NCBI GenBank assembly: GCA_030674185.1 | Contig: JAPXFY010000023.1 | Coordinates: 22,816,361 to 22,880,360 of the forward strand | Reading direction: 5' to 3' | DNA from: Monoplex corrugatus | Lineage: Eukaryota; Mollusca; Gastropoda; Littorinimorpha; Ranellidae | DNA length: 64,000 nucleotides | Shown here: positions 1-11,170 of the stretch, one piece after another | Layout: each line of letters begins with the position of its first letter | How positions within the stretch are numbered: the first letter of the stretch is position 1 | Program-made: the position numbers and the translations under genes | Notes under the pieces: model-generated | What the model was told of the DNA's origin: nothing | Database searches by the model: none | Seen by the model: only the letters and a program-made list of their open reading frames with translations

Positions 1-405
1 GCATGCTAACGATCCCACGGCAGTTGAAAATCGTGAAGAGCAGGGCATTGCCCGGTTGCCTTGGTATAAAACATTGGAGAGATAGGTTGATTTCTCACTT
101 CCCACCCGTTGAAGACCAGTTAGCCTTCTTGCCTTTCTGAAGTCTTGGTAAAAAAAAGTGAATATGGATATAAATTTGAAACGAGGGAGAGGGGATGGGT
201 GCCACCCTCGTGGTGCTGGCCCCGGGAAACGTTGAGGTCTCTGCTACCTCACTCCCCTACGACCCCAGGTTAAAGAACTATCTAAGTAAGACCTCAGGAC
301 CTGGCCAGCTCATGGGTTTATGTGCAGGCTTAAGGCTTGCGCCTTGATCACTCTAGATCTTCTCCATCATATGGCACCTGTGGCATAAGTGCATATGGAA
401 CTCGT
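1..405. repeat. Dispersed repeat, copy 1
   Basis: Two blocks are shared with 53480-54215. One runs from the opening bases to the AGTCTTGGTAAAAAA motif near 150. The other is the GCAGGCTTAAGGC block near 325-400. The order of the two blocks is swapped in the other copy. No reading frame is visible. The element class is not recognised. Confidence 0.6.
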
Positions 406-749
406 TCCAAGCGCGGAGACGTTGTCTTGAGAAACTGGAACTGAAATTGAAATTGTCTTTTGGTAGGTCACTCATATAGTCTTCTAACCTGAAGTCAGCG
501 GGTTTGAACAATTTGACAACCAATCAGAACCGGAAACACTTTATAGATTTGTAAAGTTTGACTGCTTCTGGATCCCAGCTGTTCAATGTATGTAAAGTAT
601 TGTTATTAAGTGTGTCTGTGATTTGTTAAACTGCTGTGATGCAATTTGTTTGCTTTGAAGTATTGTTATGCTCGTTTGACAATGATATGTGGTGACTTGG
701 TCAACATCACACCTGGTACATGGATGACTGTGATTCGTCTGTCTGACAG

Positions 750-1004
750 TATGCTCAGAGGGAACCTACGGACGAGATTGTTCTCAGAACTGCACGTGCA
801 ACGCTATCAGGACAGTGTCGTGTAATAGCACGAATGGCAAGTGTGTGTGTCAGGCAGGCTGGAAGGGGGACACGTGTAGTGAAGATGTCAATGAATGCAA
901 CTTGACACATGCCTGTCCCACTCACTCCACCTGTCACAATACCATGGGCTCCTTCTTCTGTCGCTGCTTGAATGGCTTCCACAAATATCAAGGCAGATGT
1001 CGAG
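750..1004 (+). CDS. Exon: laminin-type EGF plus calcium-binding EGF
   Basis: An internal exon of 85 codons preceded by a CTGACAG acceptor and followed by a GTTTGT donor. Both boundaries are phase 1, the usual phase of EGF exons. The translation runs from [15 protein letters not shown] through a cysteine-rich first EGF ([19 protein letters not shown]) into DVNEC and a second EGF of the calcium-binding type that ends GRCRG. Such repeats sit in secreted or cell-surface proteins. The next exon, 4.6 kb downstream at 5595, is in phase with it. In NIDO-AMOP-VWD proteins, EGF repeats follow the VWD domain. An AMOP-VWD gene lies on the opposite strand at 15-44 kb, so this exon may belong to that gene or to an inverted paralogue. 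The domain call is secure. The parent gene is inferred. Confidence 0.85.
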
Positions 1005-1279
1005 GTTTGTTGTGACACCTTCTGTTTTTGATTGACTGTGTACGCATGGCATATATTTTGTGCATGTTTTCTGTGCATGGTTCTACTCTTGGTTGATTGT
1101 GTTCGCTAGGCTTTTAACCTAAGTACTTTGAGTCTATTCCTATTCTTAGTTGAATGTGTTCACGTGTGGGGAGATATTTTGTGCCCATTTCCTATTAAAC
1201 CTTGTTTCATGTCAACCCCATCACCCATTGATCTCACCCCAACATCTTTAGTCTTTATTCTTTGAAAGGCAGTTAACCC

Positions 1280-1706
1280 CTTGGTGATGCCGGGGGCTTT
1301 CAGTATAAATAGTATCCCCACTTTCTTGAAATTCTGTGCTAGAAATTTCCTCTCTTCTGTCACCATCTTTGTTTCTGCCATGTTCGTTTACTTTTTTGTC
1401 ATTTCTTCCTATCAGTTTCTGCCTGAATGGTCCTTTCACCTGTATGTGTTCGATAAATCTTACATAATTTTTCTTAAGATTGATAATTGGGTACATGTAT
1501 TAAGTGCATTTTTGGCTCTAGGGAGGTGAGATATGCGGAAACAATTTTAGGTAATGTATGCTTGTTTTTATATGTGCTTTTGGTGTCTTAAGGTATGCTT
1601 ATATTTGTCTTCAGGTCTGTTTTTTAAATCCCCTGTGTGATACATTGAATGGAGTGGTCAACGCCGGGGGCATATTCTTAGATTATGTGCACGAATGCAT
1701 TGATAT
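1280..1706 (+). repeat. Dispersed repeat R, 5' part, copy 1
   Basis: Begins near the GGGGGCTTTCAGTATAAATAG block and is shared with 59795-60290 (same strand), 45395-45880 (opposite strand) and a partial copy at 6570-6695. Its 3' part continues at 2993-3115, beyond an inserted LINE. TGCATTGATAT (1696-1706) is repeated at 2993-3003 and is the target duplication. It is non-coding and looks like a long SINE-like element. Confidence 0.75.
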
Positions 1707-2992
1707 CATCATCATCATCATCAGGTGCCCTGCTGCATGGCGTTGGCGATCATGGACTTCCATCTGCCTCTATCTCTCGTTGCCCCTAGCATCTCCCCCA
1801 CATTCCTTGTCCCCAGCCACTCTGCAAGTCCGTCCAGCATTCTCTCCCTGGGTCTACCCAGTGCTCTCTTTCCCTCCAGCTTTCCCGCTGTGACCAGGTG
1901 CTCCAAATACCCCTTCCTCATAAAATGGCCTATAAATGTTGCCTGTCTTTTCCTAATCTTCCTTATGAGTGATCTACTTGTGTCTGCCTCCATCAAGACT
2001 GTCTCGTTTGTTTTCATTGCTGTCCATGGAACCCTCAACATTCTTCTGAGAAACCACATCTCGGCTGCCTCAATCTTGTTCTGGCTTTGTTTGTTGACTG
2101 TCAACGCCTCGCATCCGTACAACAGTATTGGTTCTATATAACATTCAAGAACTCTCTTCCTGATGTTAATTGATAGGCATTTGTTGGTAAGAATGCTTGT
2201 CATCTTCTTGAATGCTGTTTTGGCTTTGCCGATTCTGCCGGCTATATGTATTTCTGATGTGCATCTGCCGTCTGATGAAATGATCGTTCCCAGATATTTG
2301 AATTTATCAACATGTGTCAATGTTGTGCCATTTGCTGTTATTTTGCATGAGGGGATTTCATGTTTTTTTGCTGATCACCATGACTTCAGTCTTCCTGCTG
2401 TTTAGTTCCAGCCCCTTACCTTTGCTTTCTATTTCTAGTATATTCACAAGGTTTTGTAGGTCTCTTTCACTTTCTGCAATTAGCACGGTGTCATCTGCAT
2501 ATCGAATGTTGTTTATCAATTTCCCTCCAACCTTTAATCCATGGTCTTCTTCTAGGTTTCTCATGATGTTTTCGCTATACAGTGAAAACAGATCTGGTGA
2601 TAAAACACAACCCTGTCTGACTCCTCTTTTGATATTTTGGAAAGAGCTTACATTGTTTTCTATTCTCATTGCAGCTGTTTGTTCCCAGTACATATTTCTG
2701 ATTATTCGTAGATCTTTTCCATCGACATTGAGTCTCTCCAGTTGATTGATCAATTCATCATGTCGTATCCGATCGAAAGCCTTGGTATAGTCAACAAAGC
2801 ATAAATACAAATCCTTATTCATCTCAATTGACCTCTCTATGATAGTTCTTAGGATGTATACGGCATTAATAATTCCTTTCCCCTCCACAAGTCCACACTG
2901 TTCTTCTGCTATTTCTCTTTTGATTCTATTCCTTGTCCTCATCATGATTATTCTTAACAGGATGTTTGTTACATGGCTCATCAAACTGATTG
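1707..2992 (-). mobile_element. LINE with GAT-repeat tail, copy 1 (5'-truncated)
   Basis: On the minus strand this encodes the fingers, palm and C-terminal part of a non-LTR reverse transcriptase. Visible in order are ISLMSHVTN near 2990, FVDYTKAFDRI, GVRQGCVLSPDLFSLYSENI and the catalytic RYADDTVLIAE, followed (after a frame change near 2340) by KYLGTIISSDG, LYGCEALTV, FLRRMLRVPW and KIRKRQATFIGH. It ends in a (GAT)n tract at 1707-1724. The endonuclease and most of the 5' half are missing. It is bounded by an 11-bp direct repeat and sits inside repeat R. The same family recurs at 4670, 8175, 8939, 9417, 17816 and 53008. The clade is uncertain (RTE-like or a related group). It is not a functional gene. 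Confidence 0.9.
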
Positions 2993-3150
2993 TGCATTGA
3001 TATGTGTACTTAATTTTCCTTTTTTTCCCTGTTGAATTTGTTGTTGTTGTTGTTGTTGTTCTAAAGGGATTATAGCCCGATGTGGCTCTATGCAGTCGGC
3101 TGGGCTTTAAACAAAAATAACAATAACAAAAAAGGTAGTTTACCGCTGAC
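2993..3150 (+). repeat. Dispersed repeat R, 3' part, copy 1
   Basis: Continues repeat R after the inserted LINE: TGCATTGATAT, a (TTG)n tract at 3041-3059, then the GATGTGGCTCTATGCAGTCGG block and GCTGGGCTTTAAAC followed by an A/AAC-rich tail. The same 3' end closes the copy at 60240-60290. Tail and length suggest a SINE-like retroposon. Confidence 0.7.
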
Positions 3151-4440
3151 CTGGCTCCCACTTGCGCCAGATATACATGAAGTTAAGGATAATACTTGGT
3201 TGACCAAGGTTGGATCCGTAGCTAACCTCCCCAGTTGTGGATTGAATTCTTCTCCCGTTCTGAAGCGAGGGACACCCTGCACAGAAAGGCTACAGTAATC
3301 TCCTACTCTCTCTACACACAGCAGTGTTCTAACTTTAACGCCCTAAGTTCAGCCATTTTTTGTACACACTATATGCAGTCAACCAGAGAACCAAAGATGG
3401 GTCATATCCTTTGTCCAAATGCCAGACACCAGTCATAGAAACAGTTGCCATAGCATGTTTGAATGCGTCAGTACATTTCTTTTACCAAACAGCAAGACTT
3501 GATATCCACTGAATGTGGATTTTGGAGGCAAACACAGTAAACTGGTCCACGAGAGTCGTACGCAGAAGTTGAGGGAGCAGTTGTGATGCAACTGTTTTAA
3601 ACCACTTACAAACTAAAAGAGACACCATTCAAATTGTGTTGAGCACCGCATGTGTCCGTGACAAAGGTGAACAGACACACATGACAGATCCTACACGAAT
3701 GGATGAACAGACATATACGACAGATTCTACAACAGATGAACAGGTACACAAGACAGATTTTACAACGGATGAACAGGTACACATGACAGACCTACAACAA
3801 CAGATGAACAGATACTCATGTCAGATTTTACAACAACAGATTAACATGTATACATGATATATTTGCATGCATATGCACATGAAGGTAGTTTAGGCACTGG
3901 CAGATCTGCACACATGTTGACATTGGAGAGTGATAAAATCTCCACCCTGTACAACCAAGCAGAGGTGTTCTGGACTCTTCAATCAAGGACCTTGTGATTG
4001 GACGTTCAACGTTTACCGTCTTGAATACCACGCTCGTTTTAATGAGTAGATGTCTACTGTGTTTCAGATGTGTACAGTTTTGTATATGTTATGTATGTTT
4101 CAGATGTGTACAGTTTTGTATATGTTATGTATGTTTCAGACAGTTTGTTTCAAATCAGAAACCGACGTCCAGTGACAATGTCATAAGCACTGAGCAGATC
4201 ATCTGCCAGTTATTAAGCTATACATCTCTCTGAAAGGGAAATGTCGTGATAACAGAGCGAGCACCATTGGGTACTCTTACACTTTGTGAGTGCTCTTGAT
4301 GAGCAAACAGCGAAGAAGACTAGAGAATCAAACGGAGTTCTGAACATATTAATTAATACTTAAACAAGGTTTGTCATGTTACATAAACCTCCCTCTCTAT
4401 CTCTTCTCACTGGAAGCAATAAAGTGTCAAGGATCTGTAA
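3150..4440. other. Intron or intergenic; two short tandem repeats
   Basis: No gene is recognised here. 3672-3845 holds about five degenerate copies of a roughly 33-bp unit containing GATGAACAGGTACACA. 4062-4133 holds two exact 36-bp copies starting TTTCAGATGTGTACAG, plus the start of a third. The tract lies in the intron between the two EGF exons if they belong to one gene. Confidence 0.6.
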
Positions 4441-4492
4441 AATCATATATATACATATACATATATATATATATATATGTATATATGTATAC

Positions 4493-4527
<35 letters not shown>

Positions 4528-4535
4528 TATATCTC

Positions 4536-4589
<54 letters not shown>

Positions 4590-4603
4590 TCAATCAATCG
4601 ATC

Positions 4604-4639
<36 letters not shown>

Positions 4640-4660
4640 TAGATATAGATATAGGTCTAG
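4440..4660. repeat. Microsatellite block (TA)n-(GA)n-(GATA)n
   Basis: TA-rich repeats to about 4558, then (GA)n to 4586, then (GATA)n from 4602 to about 4645. Open frames here are only tyrosine/isoleucine repeat artefacts. Confidence 0.95.
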
Positions 4661-4669
4661 ATATATATG

Positions 4670-5458
4670 GCTCAATGTTGATTGAAAAGATCTAAGAATA
4701 ATCAGAAATTTGTATTGGGAACAAACAGCAGCAATGAGAACATAAAACGATATAAGCTCTTTCCAACATATCGAAAGAGAGGTTAGGAAAAATGATAAAC
4801 AATCTTTGTTAAGCAGATGACGCCGTTGTAAATGCCGAAAATGAAAACGATTTACAGAATCTTGTGAATTTAATAGAAATAATAAATAGAAATAAAGGGC
4901 TGGTGCTAAATAGCAAGAAGACTGAAGTCATGATAATCAGTAAAAAAAAAAACAACAAACAAAAAACAAGCAATCCCCTCAGACAAAATAACAGCAAATG
5001 GTACAACATTGAGACAAGTTGGAGTGTTAGATAGAAACAATACTGTTATATGGTTGTGCGGCGCAGACAATCAACACACAAAATCAAAACAAGATTGAGG
5101 CAGCTGAAATGTCTCTAAGAAGAATGCCGAGAGTTCCATGGACGGCAAAGAAAACAAACGAGATAGTCTTAAAGGAGGTAGACACGAGAAGAACATTAAT
5201 AGAGAAAATCAGGAAAAGACAAGCAACATTCATAGGACATCTTATGAGGCAAGAGAAATTAGAGCACCCAGTCACAACAGGGAAGCTGGAGTTTAAGAGA
5301 GCTCCAGGTAAACCCAGGGAGACAATATTGGACGGACTTGCACAGTGACTAAGGACAGAGAGGATGGGAGATGTGCTTGCGGCGACAAGGGATAGATTCG
5401 CATGGAACGCCATGATCGCCAACGCCATGCAACAGGGCACATGATGATGATGATGATA
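4670..5458 (+). mobile_element. LINE with GAT-repeat tail, copy 2
   Basis: Same family as 1707-2992, on the plus strand. It starts in the RT palm (LRIIRNLYWEQTAAMRT after frame correction), has lost sequence around the YADD region, and then shows RMPRVPWTAKKTNEIVL, KIRKRQATFIGH and KRAPGKPRE up to the common 3' end, followed by (ATG)n at 5440-5458. Several frame breaks make it a dead fragment. Confidence 0.85.
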
Positions 5459-5486
5459 TATAATTATATATATATATATGTATATA

Positions 5487-5558
<72 letters not shown>

Positions 5559-5590
5559 GTTTGTTGTGTGTGTGTGTGTGTGTGTGTGTT
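5459..5590. repeat. (TA)n and (TG)n microsatellites
   Basis: Long (TA)n to 5556 then (TG)n at 5566-5589. The TG tract forms the polypyrimidine-poor region directly before the acceptor of the EGF exon at 5595. It also abuts the tail of the LINE copy on its left. Confidence 0.95.
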
Positions 5591-5594
5591 GCAG

Positions 5595-5717
5595 ATACTG
5601 ATGAATGCAAAGAGAACTCAGACGGGTGTGAACAGACATGTGTCAACGAGCTTGGTTCATTCCATTGTAACTGTACAGCAGGCTTTAAACTGAATGCCGA
5701 CAACACGACTTGTAAAG
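5595..5717 (+). CDS. Exon: calcium-binding EGF-like repeat
   Basis: An internal exon of 41 codons, acceptor GTTGCAG and donor GTTGGT, phase 1 at both ends. It translates from DTDECKENSDGCEQTC through VNELGSFHCNC to NTTCK. That is one cbEGF repeat with the D-x-D-E-C calcium motif, six cysteines and an aromatic residue in the third loop. Splicing from the exon ending at 1004 gives a clean join in phase. The product is an extracellular or membrane-anchored EGF protein. What follows downstream is unclear, since no further exon is seen before the N gap at 6729. The acceptor is preceded by a (TG)n tract rather than a normal pyrimidine tract, so its use may vary. Confidence 0.85.
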
Positions 5718-5959
5718 GTTGGTGTTGACACATATTTTACCACGTTAATGATGTGTCTTACTTGTTAGAATGATATTTCGGATGCTGAGTAAGTTGCCAT
5801 CGCATATGTTGGTAGTTTTGGTCTTCAGTTTAGAATGATGGTAGACTGTCACAATAGAAAACGTAGGTTTTAAATATTTTCAGAAGTTCCTACTAATGTT
5901 ATGTTCACATAGGTTTTTTTCATAAAATGTTGATTTTAGTTTTTTTTGTGGTGCCTGGC

Positions 5960-6130
5960 GCCGTACAACAATGATTTACTACTATTGCTATAACTATAAC
6001 TATCACTACTATTATTATTATTATTATCATTATTATTATCATTATTATTATTATTATATTGTTATTATTATTATATTTTATCATTTATTATTATCATCAT
6101 CATCATCATCATCATCATCGTCATCATTAT
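5960..6130. repeat. (TTA)n/(ATC)n microsatellite
   Basis: ACTATT, ATTATT and ATCATC runs. No gene is present. The flanks 5718-5960 and 6130-6510 show nothing recognisable. Confidence 0.9.
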
Positions 6131-6517
6131 TAATATTACTAGTGTGTGACTGTCACGTACTCTTGAAGGTTATGACAGAGCTCATTACCTTGAGTCAAAC
6201 CTCACCTCGGTTTGTCACATAAGCAAGACCAGCTCCATAATGTTTTGGTGATGGTATATCATTTATCTGCGTCCAAGATGTGAGCAACACAGGTAGAGAG
6301 ACAGACAGGTGTTCTGTGTGTGTTGGTTTTGTTTTTAGGCATACAAGACATATACTGATATAGGGAACAAACACAACGGTGACAACAATGACGAACAGCA
6401 AAAAGGGATTTTTTTCCTTGTATTTTCTTATTATGCAGATTTTTTTCTGTTGCCTGGTACATGTAATTTCATTTTAATGGCCATTGAGAGTTATCGATCA
6501 GTTGACATCACTTATAC

Positions 6518-6728
6518 CTTTGCTTCAATCTTCTATCCAACATTTTCAAATTGTTATTCATTCGAAGCAATTTCTGGTAATCTGGACCTGATTTTATATA
6601 TGTTTTAGTATCCTTAAATTTAAGCATTTGAATACAGGTTGTTTTTTTTTAAAACCTCCCGGTGATAAATTAGATAGAATGGCTTTGCTTCAATCTTCTA
6701 TCCAACATTTTCAAATTGTTATTCATTC
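6518..6728. repeat. 165-bp duplication and partial repeat R beside gap
   Basis: A 46-base segment starting CTTTGCTTCAATCTTC occurs at 6518 and again at 6683, where it runs into the N gap. Between the two copies, 6570-6695 matches repeat R (GTATCCTTAAATTTAAGC, CCTCCCGGTGATAAATTAG). This is either a true tandem duplication or unresolved contig overlap. Confidence 0.75.
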
Positions 6729-6828
6729 NNNNNNNNNNNNNNNNNNNNNNNNNNNNNNNNNNNNNNNNNNNNNNNNNNNNNNNNNNNNNNNNNNNNNNNN
6801 NNNNNNNNNNNNNNNNNNNNNNNNNNNN
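6729..6828. other. Assembly gap (100 N)
   Basis: Exactly 100 N, the usual placeholder for a gap of unknown length. Confidence 1.
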
Positions 6829-6834
6829 TTCACT

Positions 6835-7200
6835 GTACTGTATTGCACTGTGCTACACGATACAATACGATACGATACTATCACTATACCGTAGCATACT
6901 ATAGTACACCATACCATACCATACCATACCATATCATACCACACCACATCGCACCTCACCACACCACACCACACCACACCTACCCTGCCCTACCCTACTA
7001 CACACACACCATACCATACCATACCATACCATACCATACCATACCATACCATACCATACCATACCATACCATACCACACCATACCATACCGTACCATACC
7101 ATACCATACCATACTATACTAAATTATACTATACCGTACTGTATTGTGCTGCATAATACATGATTGTTCATTCTGTACTGTACTGTGCTGTACTGCATAC
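6835..7200. repeat. Pentanucleotide (CATAC)n satellite
   Basis: Long (ACCAT)n array, cleanest at 7008-7120, with diverged CACAC and GTACT variants at both edges. It directly follows the N gap and probably caused it. 7200-7990 contains no recognisable gene, only a minor TGTAGTG-rich patch near 7510-7570. Confidence 0.95.
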
Positions 7201-8078
7201 TACATGACTGTTCATTCGATTTGCCAAGGGCTCGTTGTCTGACGGCTTGAGTTCAATTCTAACTACAACATAAAAATTAGCCTGTTTGCTGCCCATCTTG
7301 ATCAATGACGTTTGAATCATTTCGTTAGTGCTCGTATTTCAGATGTCCCTTTCACCACCACCTCCTGTCCATTTGAAAACCTTGCCATGGATAGTTTTCT
7401 GCAGGCTCAAGAAGTCTGCAGATAATCCCTGGCAGATATTGTCTGGGGACATTTGAAACTGTCTGAATGATATGAATCTCTCTTGAACGCATTCCAGCCT
7501 TTATTGTATGGCACTGTACTGTGTTGTAGTGTAGTGCAGTGTAATATCGTGTAGTGTAGTGTATCGTACTCTATTGTTTTGTCTTGTAAGAATCTATCAA
7601 GAAGTCATTTTTCTGCATCAACGCTAGGCTGCTCTCGTCAAAGGAAAGCAAATCATTATAGCATGGCATCATTCATCTTTGGAATTTAGATCAGAACAAC
7701 ATCTTTGCTGGTATTGATAATCTTATTTCAGCTGATGTGTGCTGCACATTGGCGCTAAACTTACCGTTTCATCCGAAAAAGTAGTACCCTGACCACTACT
7801 CAAGATCTAGTGGAAGGAGGGCAAATTTCCCTGTCTTCATTTGGGGTCGCATTTGTGACTTCTAGTGTCCTAGACACGAGATCTAATCGTTAGTCTACCA
7901 TCCTCTGGTAATATGAAGCAAAGAATGATACTGTTTATGAGATTATTATGAAAGGACCAAAACACAAGACAACAATTTAAAAAGCGATCACTTGCGCAGT
8001 TGCGTATCAGGAATTAATGGTGTATTCACTTACAAGACAAAATACTTATATTTGACATATATGTATATGTATATATGC

Positions 8079-8085
<7 letters not shown>

Positions 8086-8174
<89 letters not shown>
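8086..8174. repeat. (TG)n microsatellite
   Basis: An almost perfect (TG)n of about 89 bp. It directly abuts the 3' tail of a minus-strand LINE copy. Confidence 0.98.
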
Positions 8175-8176
<2 letters not shown>

Positions 8177-8893
8177 TATCATCAAGTGCCTTGTCACATG
8201 GCGTTGGTGATCATGGCCCTCCATATGCATCTGCCCCTTGTTGCCACAAGCACATCTTCCACCCTCTCTGTCTTCAGCCACTCTGCAAGTCCGTTCAATA
8301 TTTTTTCCCTGGGTCTACCTAGTGCTCTTTCCCTCCAGCTTTCTTGTTGTGACCAGGTGCTCCAATTCCCCTTTCCTCATAAAATGGCCTATATATGTTG
8401 CCTGTTTTTTTTCCTAATCTTCCTCATGAATGATCTTCTTGTGTCTGACTCCATCAAGATTGTCTCGTTTGTTTCCTTTAGTGTCCATGGAACTCTTAAC
8501 ATTCTTCATAGAAACCAAATCTTGGCTGCCTCAATCTTGTTCTGGCTTTGATTGTTGACTGTCCACACCTCACAACCGTGTAATATTACCGGTTCTATAT
8601 AACATTCAAGAACTCTCTTCTTGATGTTATTTGATAGGAAGAATGCTTTTCATCTTCTTGAATGCTGTTTTGGTTTGGCTGATTTTGCTGGCTATTTCTG
8701 ATGTGTATCTACCGTCTGGTGAAATGATCGTTCCCAGATATTAAAACTTATCAACCTGTTTCAAGGTTGTGTGTTGTTATTTTGCACGAGGGGATTTCGT
8801 GTATTTTACTGATTACCATGACTTGAGTCTTCTTGCTGTTTAGCTCCAACCCCTTACCTTTGCATTCTATTTCTATTATATTCACAAGATTTA
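8175..8893 (-). mobile_element. LINE with GAT-repeat tail, copy 3
   Basis: Minus-strand 3' part of the family seen at 1707. It contains the common 3' end (CACATGGCGTTGGTGATCAT on the plus strand) and the C-terminal RT region. 5' truncated near 8893, after the KGLELNSKKTQVMVISK segment. Multiple frame breaks. The tail is a short TGATGATAAT that merges with the (TG)n tract. Confidence 0.85.
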
Positions 8894-8938
8894 TATACAC
8901 ACATAAAAATAACCAAAATAATGATAACATCATTATTA

Positions 8939-9416
8939 TTACCATCATCATCATGAGCCTTGCCGCATGGCATTTGCATGACCCTCCAAATGAATCCATC
9001 TTTTGTTGCTGCAAATAGATCTCCTGCCCTTGCTGCCCTCATCAACTCTAAAACTGTCCATTTTTTTCTCCCCGAGTCTGCCTTGTGCTCTTTTCCCCTT
9101 TGGCCTTCCTGTTTCAACTAGGTGCTCAAATTTCTCTTGCCTTTGTCCTATAGATGTTGCTTGTCTTTTCCTAATCGTCTTCATTGATGTTCTTTTTGTG
9201 TTTGCTTCTGTCAAGATTGTCTCGTTTGTTTTCTTTGCTGTCCATGGAACTCAACATTTTTATCAGAAACCACATTTCAGCCACCTCAATCTTGTTCTGA
9301 TTTTGTATGTTTATTGTTCAGACTTTGCATCCGTACAACAATGCTGATTCTATATAACACTGCAGAAACTCTTCTTGATGTTGACTGATAGGAATTTGTC
9401 GGTAAGAATGCTTTTT
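8939..9416 (-). mobile_element. LINE with GAT-repeat tail, copy 4
   Basis: A diverged 3' fragment on the minus strand. Recognisable pieces are TIRKRQATSIGQ, GRPKGKRAQGRLGEKK and the terminal HANAMRQGS, followed by a (TGA)n tail at 8939-8955. It ends abruptly at about 9416, where the reading direction flips into the endonuclease fragment of the same kind of element. Confidence 0.8.
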
Positions 9417-9995
9417 TCAAAATGCAACTTGGAAATTTGGAACGTTACTTAAAAAGGAAAACTAAAAAATGCCAAGATAGAAATGGAAAGGCTAAACATC
9501 GATATTTTAGGACTAGGGGAGGTGGGATCGACGGGAGCAGGCATAATAATATGAGGCAAGCACAGAAGTATATATTCTGGGGGGACACATATAAAAGGGA
9601 TAGGCATCAAAATGGACTGTGACAAGTCAAAATCTATCAAAGGATACTGGGCTATGTAGACCGAATTTTATTAGTTAGATTGGAGGATAAGCCATTTGAT
9701 ATCATTATCATCCAAATATGTGTACCAACATCTGCAACTACTGAGAAAGAAACTGACAACTTCTATGAAGAATTAAAGACAGCCAAGGCTCAATGTAAAT
9801 CACAGGACATTACAATAACAATGGGACATTTTAATGTTGAAGTGGGACTGGAAAAAGTAGATGACGGTTGAAACTTATGGCCTCGGCATGCGAAATCAAA
9901 GGGGAGAGGCTCGGGTTCATATTGTTTATGCTCCAGCCGACTACTAGAGAGTCATATCAGGGCAAACACTAAATTTAGTAAAAAGACAGTTAAAA
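9417..9995 (+). mobile_element. LINE endonuclease-domain fragment
   Basis: A plus-strand apurinic-type endonuclease remnant. After frame corrections it reads WNV..L near 9435, then the ILGLGEV..T-like segment near 9505-9530, RGIGI.LDCDKSKS near 9590, KPFDIIIIQI near 9690 and MGHFNVEVG near 9820, which corresponds to the GDFN motif with the aspartate lost. It faces copy 4 head to head at 9416, so the pair may be one twin-primed insertion. Non-functional. Confidence 0.7.
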
Positions 9996-10014
9996 AAAAG
10001 AAACAAGCTCGCCA

Positions 10015-10990
10015 TTATCCTTGCAAGTCTAAAATGTGTTTACAGAAGAAATTCTCACTGTAGAATAGTATCAAATGAAATCTACTGATCTCTTTTAAAA
10101 ACTTGAAAAATGCATCCAAAGGGACGTCTCTGAAGAGGTTCCATAAGGATTCTGCCTTGTAATGCTTATGTCTCACATCGTGCAAGTCCAAGCATTCAAT
10201 ACAAAGGTGTCTGATACTCAGCGGCACGTCACGTGGTATGCACCATGGTGCTTCTTCATAGTTTAAAAAGTAGGAATGATTGTGGGATCTGTGACCCATG
10301 TGTAGCCTACATAACACTGTCTTTTTCCTACGGTTCCCTAACGCAGATTGGAGAATCTCTGCAAAGTTGAGGCGGATTTATAAACGTTTGCTGTCCATAT
10401 GCTTGATCCAATCCTCTTGCCAGAGATTTCTCACATAAATGTGTACTCTGGCTTTCAGATCTGTGTAAATACTAAAAGATTTAGACATCTTTTTAAGCAA
10501 CTTTTGTGGCGTTCTTGGCCAGGCAGTCAGCCGTTTCATTGCCTCTAATATCAACATGGCCAGGAGTCCAGGCCAAAACAATGTGGTAATCTTCACTTGT
10601 CACAAGAAATGAGTACAAAGAACTTCAGAAGCTCTGGGTGACTGATTGTTCGGCAAGCAATTGTCTGCAAAACAGAAAGGGCGTCAGAAAAGATTAGGAA
10701 ACCTTTATGCTTGGATTGAGACACAATTTTAGTGCCAAAACATGAGCAGTCAATTCAGCAGTATAAACGGAACTGTCATACGGAATGTTTTGAAAATGAA
10801 CAATTGGGAACAGCGGAACAAAAGGCAGCAGCAGCAATACCTTAATCAGACTTGGATCCATCTGTGAATATTCTGTGGGATGACAGAAATTTCTGACAGA
10901 GTTCTGCATAAAACGACTTGTACGCCAGTGAAGTAGTACAGCCTTTACGGAAGAAAGCAAGATGAAAACAGACATGTCTGCTTCGCCCCG
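10015..10990 (-). mobile_element. Degenerate LINE: RNase H and C-terminal zinc region
   Basis: The minus strand carries RIFTDGSKSD (10860-10835), SSVYTAELTAHVLALKL (10765-10715), a WPGLLAMLI remnant of the W-x-PGH RNase H motif near 10560, and the downstream VLCRL.IGH.....YFL...EAPWC..DVPLSIRHLCIEC segment typical of the end of jockey/I-type ORF2. Frames are broken throughout. It is cut at the right by a (CT)n tract. Confidence 0.75.
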
Positions 10991-11009
10991 ACCTCAACAA
11001 CCCACCCCC

Positions 11010-11011
<2 letters not shown>

Positions 11012-11085
<74 letters not shown>
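11012..11085. repeat. (CT)n microsatellite
   Basis: A continuous CT run of about 72 bp. Confidence 0.98.
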
Positions 11086-11088
<3 letters not shown>

Positions 11089-11170
11089 AGCATTGTCTGA
11101 TTCACAAAAGCAATTGTGGTGAAATATTCAAAACTTCTGGTTGCATATTCTTCCGCTAGTCTTGTCTACA

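Noticed and set aside
4371..4616. Open frames rich in [12 protein letters not shown] or VCVC
   Set aside because: Translated microsatellites, here and at 5478, 8030, 11000, 12215, 29726, 45068 and 47299.
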